From assembly GCA_025024175.1 (NCBI GenBank), contig QCXZ01000003.1, positions 38,960,257-39,024,256 on the forward strand: DNA of 64,000 bases, in the 5' to 3' direction. The DNA is from Rhyzopertha dominica. Taxonomy: Eukaryota; Arthropoda; Insecta; Coleoptera; Bostrichidae. Position numbers and translations under genes: made by a program. The notes beneath the pieces were generated by a model. It had not been told where the DNA came from, did not search any database, and saw only the letters and a list, made by a program, of their open reading frames with translations. Shown one piece after another: positions 60,885-64,000 of the stretch (within the stretch, counting starts at the first letter, position 1; the number at the start of each line of letters is the position of its first letter).

Positions 60885-61990
60885 GAAAATTTGACAGAAG
60901 ACTATGGAACTCCGATATGTGGCACATGGCTGAAACTGTTTTGCAATGGAGAAATCGGAAATCTACATTTCGAATTGATAGAACGTTATAGAAAATTAAC
61001 CACTTGGGTTGAGTGGGAGTGAGTGGACCGTTAAACGTTTCGAGAATGTCATAGAACATTCTGGAAAATTCATTAGCAGATGAAAGAAATCCTAAGTGTG
61101 GCAAATTGCCTAAACCATCTCAAATCGTAAAACATTCTAGAACATTCAATAGAAGACGAAAGAACTTTGGTGGCGATGTCGAAAACTGACGTTTCCAGAA
61201 AGTCATAGAACATTCTGGAAAATTCATTAGCAGACGGAAGAACCCCTAAGTAGAGCACATTGCCCTAACCGTCTCGCTGTGGAGATGTCAAAAAAGATGT
61301 TTCGAAAATGGCATGGAACATTCTACAAAAATCTGGAAAATTCATCAGGAGGCGAAAGAACTCCTAAGGTTCAGTTGCACAAAGCGTGATTGACCAGACC
61401 TTAGCTAAGGGAAGATACGTAACTAAGCGTTTGGCGCACATATCGAAAGTGGTATAAAAAACGAACGGCAGCCATTTTAAGTGCACCTGACAGGACCTGT
61501 CAAACGCTGTAGATGCAATATTAAAAGGTTTTTCCCAAACAAAAGCAACGGTGCAAAAAACGGTTACCCCGCCGTTAAAGAGCATGCAGTTGTCATGAAA
61601 ATGTTTCTTTTTAAGCGTCCTTCATTGGTGCTGCCCATGGCCACCTTTGGTTAACCGTACGTTAACCGGGGCGTCTGATTACCCACACTTTGTGCGTTAG
61701 GGCTTTCAACGTTTGAAAAAGGTCGTAGAACATTCAATAGAAGAAGTGAGAACACTCAAGTCTGGCACATTTTTTCACGTTTATCAGTATCAGAAAGTCA
61801 TAAGACGTTCTTGAAAATTCACCAGCAGACGAAAGAACAACTAATTGTGGCACAGTGCGGTAACCGCTTCGCTGTTGAGATGTCAATAATTGACGTTTCG
61901 AGAATATAATGGAACATTCTAGAACATTCAATGGAAGACGAAAGAACTCCTAAATGTGGCACATTGTCAAAGCCATCTCGCGACTGCATA
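60885..61990. repeat. Degenerate satellite-like repeat, about 105-155 bp units
   Basis: Blocks such as TCATAGAACATTCTGGAAAATTCATTAGCAGA, GAAAGAACTCCTAAGTGTGGCACATTG and GAGATGTCAAAAATTGACGTTTCGAGAA recur in the same order from 60888 to 61370 and again from 61700 to 61985, with partial units. The repeated ATAGAACATT lies at 61051 and 61205. An unrelated 325-bp stretch (61371-61695) interrupts. Short minus-strand frames here are translations of the repeat. Confidence 0.7.
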
Positions 61991-62329
61991 GACGCAGCTA
62001 GTCTGAAAGTATTGAATCAATAACATGTCTAGGTTAATAGTACGGGGTACATATCGAAATTAGAGCCCACCCACAATTTTTTGAAATAATCATCTATTAA
62101 GTTTAACATCGGTGGGAAGCTTAAAAAATGACAGACTTTTTGAAGCGATAGCTAATTATAATTTTTATTAAAAAGAGGTAGGTTTATATAATGTCTTGAA
62201 AATGACAGCTGCTTACTTACAAAATGGAATGATATCTGATTGGGGACGTGATTTTTTACAACTGTTACATTTATATTTTTTATATCAAATTAAAATTAGC
62301 TGCTTTAGAAGAATCACACAATGTCAAAA

Positions 62330-62515
62330 TGTACGTTGGTTCTTGGCCGCTTGCAAAAAGTGTCTGCTGTCAAGTTGATGCATGCATGTGCGTGCCAACT
62401 TGTCAAGCTACGAGTCACTTCTTTTAGGAAGTAGCTCCTATAATGGCAGGTAGGTGGATTTGTCATCATGTCAGTGTAATGCTGACAGATGGCATTGCCA
62501 TCTAAATTTCTACTT
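62330..62515. mobile_element. Half copy of long-hairpin MITE (family A)
   Basis: Contains the centre block CCGCTTGCAAAAAGTG and one complete arm ending CATTGCCATCTAAATTTCTACTT, matching 24994-25166. The other arm is missing. Confidence 0.75.
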
Positions 62516-62697
62516 AAATCAGACAATGTGACCAACATTTGCTTCTTNCAAAATATGTAGTAAGCCATGAACTTTTTCAAAAATCTAAAACGTGCATTAA
62601 ATTAAACTTACAAAGCTGCAAATCTTTCCCTATCTAATCTTTCATCTGTTTCCGAGAGCCCCATGCCAAATATCGGAAAAGGACACACCTTGTAACG

Positions 62698-63930
62698 GTT
62701 GTTTCAAAAAGAGCGCAAGATTTGAATAGCATCTTGGCTGTTATAATGTCACATGATTGTGATATGGCACGTCGATAAGAGGCAGATAGGAGTTAGCAAA
62801 CATGGAGCGTTACAGTAAAGAACAACGTGTCTTGATTGTTAAACACAATAATTATCATAGTGGTGAAAGTTTGATTGCCACGATTCGTAAAGTGCGTTCA
62901 ATTTTTGGTCGAGATAGTATTCCTCATTCATCTACAATGAAAAGAATAATCGAAAAATTCGAAAATACTGGTTCCGTTAGGGATTTGCAACACACGACAC
63001 GAGCTCGTAGAGCTCGTTCAGAACAAATCATCACAGCAGTTCGCGATAGTGTGATCGAGAGTCCAGGGACGTCGATTCGTCATCGTGCACAAGAGTTGGA
63101 CCTTAAGCACTCTTCAGCGTATTCTTACCAAATAATTGCATCTCAATGCGTACAAAATCCAACTAATCTAACAACTTCTGGCAATAGATCATGCGTAGCG
63201 AAAGGAGTTCGCTAATTGGATCCTTAAACAACAAGAAGTAAATGTCGATTTTGCAGACAAACTCATATTTAGTGATCAGACCAATTTTCACCTCGATGGC
63301 TTCACTAATAGGCAAAACTGCCGCATTTGGGGCTCAGAAAATCCAAGAATGATTCATGAGAAAGAAATGCATCCAAAACGTGTCACTGTTTGGTATGCAT
63401 TGTGGACGGGAGGAACCATTGGGCCGTAACAGTAACAGTAACAGTGAATGGCGAACGTTACCGTGGTATGTTAACCGTGTTTTTTGTGCCTCATTTGGAA
63501 GATATTGTTCTCGACTACATGCGGTTCCAGCAGGTGCTGCTTGCTATACCTCCCGTGAAACTATAAACCTCTTGCAGGTGTCTTTTCCTGGTCATGTCAT
63601 CTCCCGGTTTGAGGACCAGTATTACCCGCCGCGCTTTTGCGATTTAACACCTTTGGGCTTTTGGCTGTAGGGTTATCTCAAGTCACGTGTTTATGCCAAC
63701 AAGCCTGGGACCACCGAATCATTAAAGACCGAATTTAGACGCTGTATCAATAAATTTCCGCCACATGTATTCAATACTATTATTGAAAATTTCATGAACG
63801 CATGTGCCAGCAAAGTCATGGCTGTAATTTATCCCATATGTCTACATCTTAAATCAATAAATATTTTAATACTTTGCTACAAAAAAACGTGTTTTATTAA
63901 ACCTTGAAATCTTGCACTCTTTTTTTCAAC
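62698..63930 (+). mobile_element. Tc1/mariner-superfamily element with both ends
   Basis: GTTGTTTCAAAAAGAGCGCAAGATTT (62698-62723) and the inverse of AAATCTTGCACTCTTTTTTTCAAC (63907-63930) form an imperfect terminal repeat. They enclose a transposase gene in one orientation. AATAAA strings near 63855 could end its transcript. Confidence 0.75.
62802..63850 (+). pseudogene. Tc1/mariner-superfamily transposase (helix-turn-helix plus DDE)
   Basis: ATG at 62802 starts MERYSKEQRVLIVKHN, a helix-turn-helix N-terminus with HSSTMKRIIEKFENTGSV and a basic hook. The frame shifts near 63200; EFANWILKQQEV and IFSDQTNFHLDGF (first Asp, with Gln for the usual Glu) then NCRIWGSENPR follow. A tandem GTAACA repeat (63427-63449) disrupts the centre. 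The last frame (63356-63670) shows CDLTPLGFWL, where the third catalytic acidic residue is replaced by Gly, then a stop. GYLKSRVYANKPG continues beyond it. The loss of the third acidic residue and the frame breaks make this copy inactive. Confidence 0.8.
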
Positions 63931-64000
63931 GATTTTATATTTTCCTAACATTTATAAGAGAAAATTATGAAACCTCATTTCTGAACAATAACTTCCATTT

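Overview
The window is AT-rich eukaryotic DNA, most probably from an insect or another arthropod. There are no bacterial-style gene clusters. Instead there are spliced or degenerate transposases, a BEL/Pao LTR retrotransposon, Penelope-like elements, mariner, Tc1, hAT, piggyBac and P-like elements, a tRNA-derived SINE, long-TIR MITEs, microsatellites and tandem repeats. Single ambiguous bases (N) are scattered through it, which points to a draft assembly. No complete host protein-coding gene could be recognised; the coding sequence that can be identified belongs to mobile elements and nearly all of it is broken.

Layout: 0-10.5 kb is mostly unassigned AT-rich sequence holding a MITE half-copy (1.2 kb), a hAT-type MITE packed with TATCGA-like units and flanked by an 8-bp target duplication (3.67-4.22 kb), a palindrome (4.4-4.6 kb), a mariner-type transposase remnant on the minus strand (5.7-6.0 kb) and a hammerhead-ribozyme-like fold (7.69-7.77 kb). 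From 10,575 to 14,877 lies a full-length P/THAP9-like transposon with a 37-bp perfect terminal inverted repeat. Its transposase gene sits behind a promoter with clustered heat-shock elements, a TATA box and an initiator. From 15.65 to 24.4 kb elements are nested: LINE reverse-transcriptase pieces, a Penelope-like element with a GIY-YIG endonuclease, an (AT)n tract, and a BEL/Pao element (17,719-23,973) inserted in the LINE reverse transcriptase with a TCACC duplication.

From 24.7 to 44.5 kb there are two longer copies of a long-hairpin MITE family, an 800-bp hAT element, a DDE transposase remnant (28.9-29.6 kb), a mariner remnant (32.3-33.0 kb), a SINE with a 14-bp duplication (35.24-35.43 kb), a TIR element (37.6-39.1 kb), an 80-bp tandem repeat (40 kb), and a Tc1 remnant (43.9-44.5 kb). 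From 44.7 to 47.7 kb a head-to-head inverted Penelope-like dimer is interrupted by a hAT MITE in one arm and a piggyBac-type MITE (TTAA) in the other. From 51.5 kb to the end there are a fold-back element, a hAT/ZBED-type transposase fragment, a DD34D mariner (59.5-60.6 kb), a degenerate satellite (60.9-62.0 kb), another MITE copy and a Tc1/mariner-superfamily element with both ends (62.7-63.9 kb).

Most elements are non-autonomous or inactive. Three things stand out: the heat-shock-type promoter inside the P-like transposon, the hammerhead-like folds (one apparently free-standing, others in the Penelope-like repeats), and insertion histories that can be read from target duplications and, in one case, an empty site. 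The BEL element has nearly identical LTRs but many reading-frame breaks, so some frameshifts in this window may be sequencing errors rather than old mutations.
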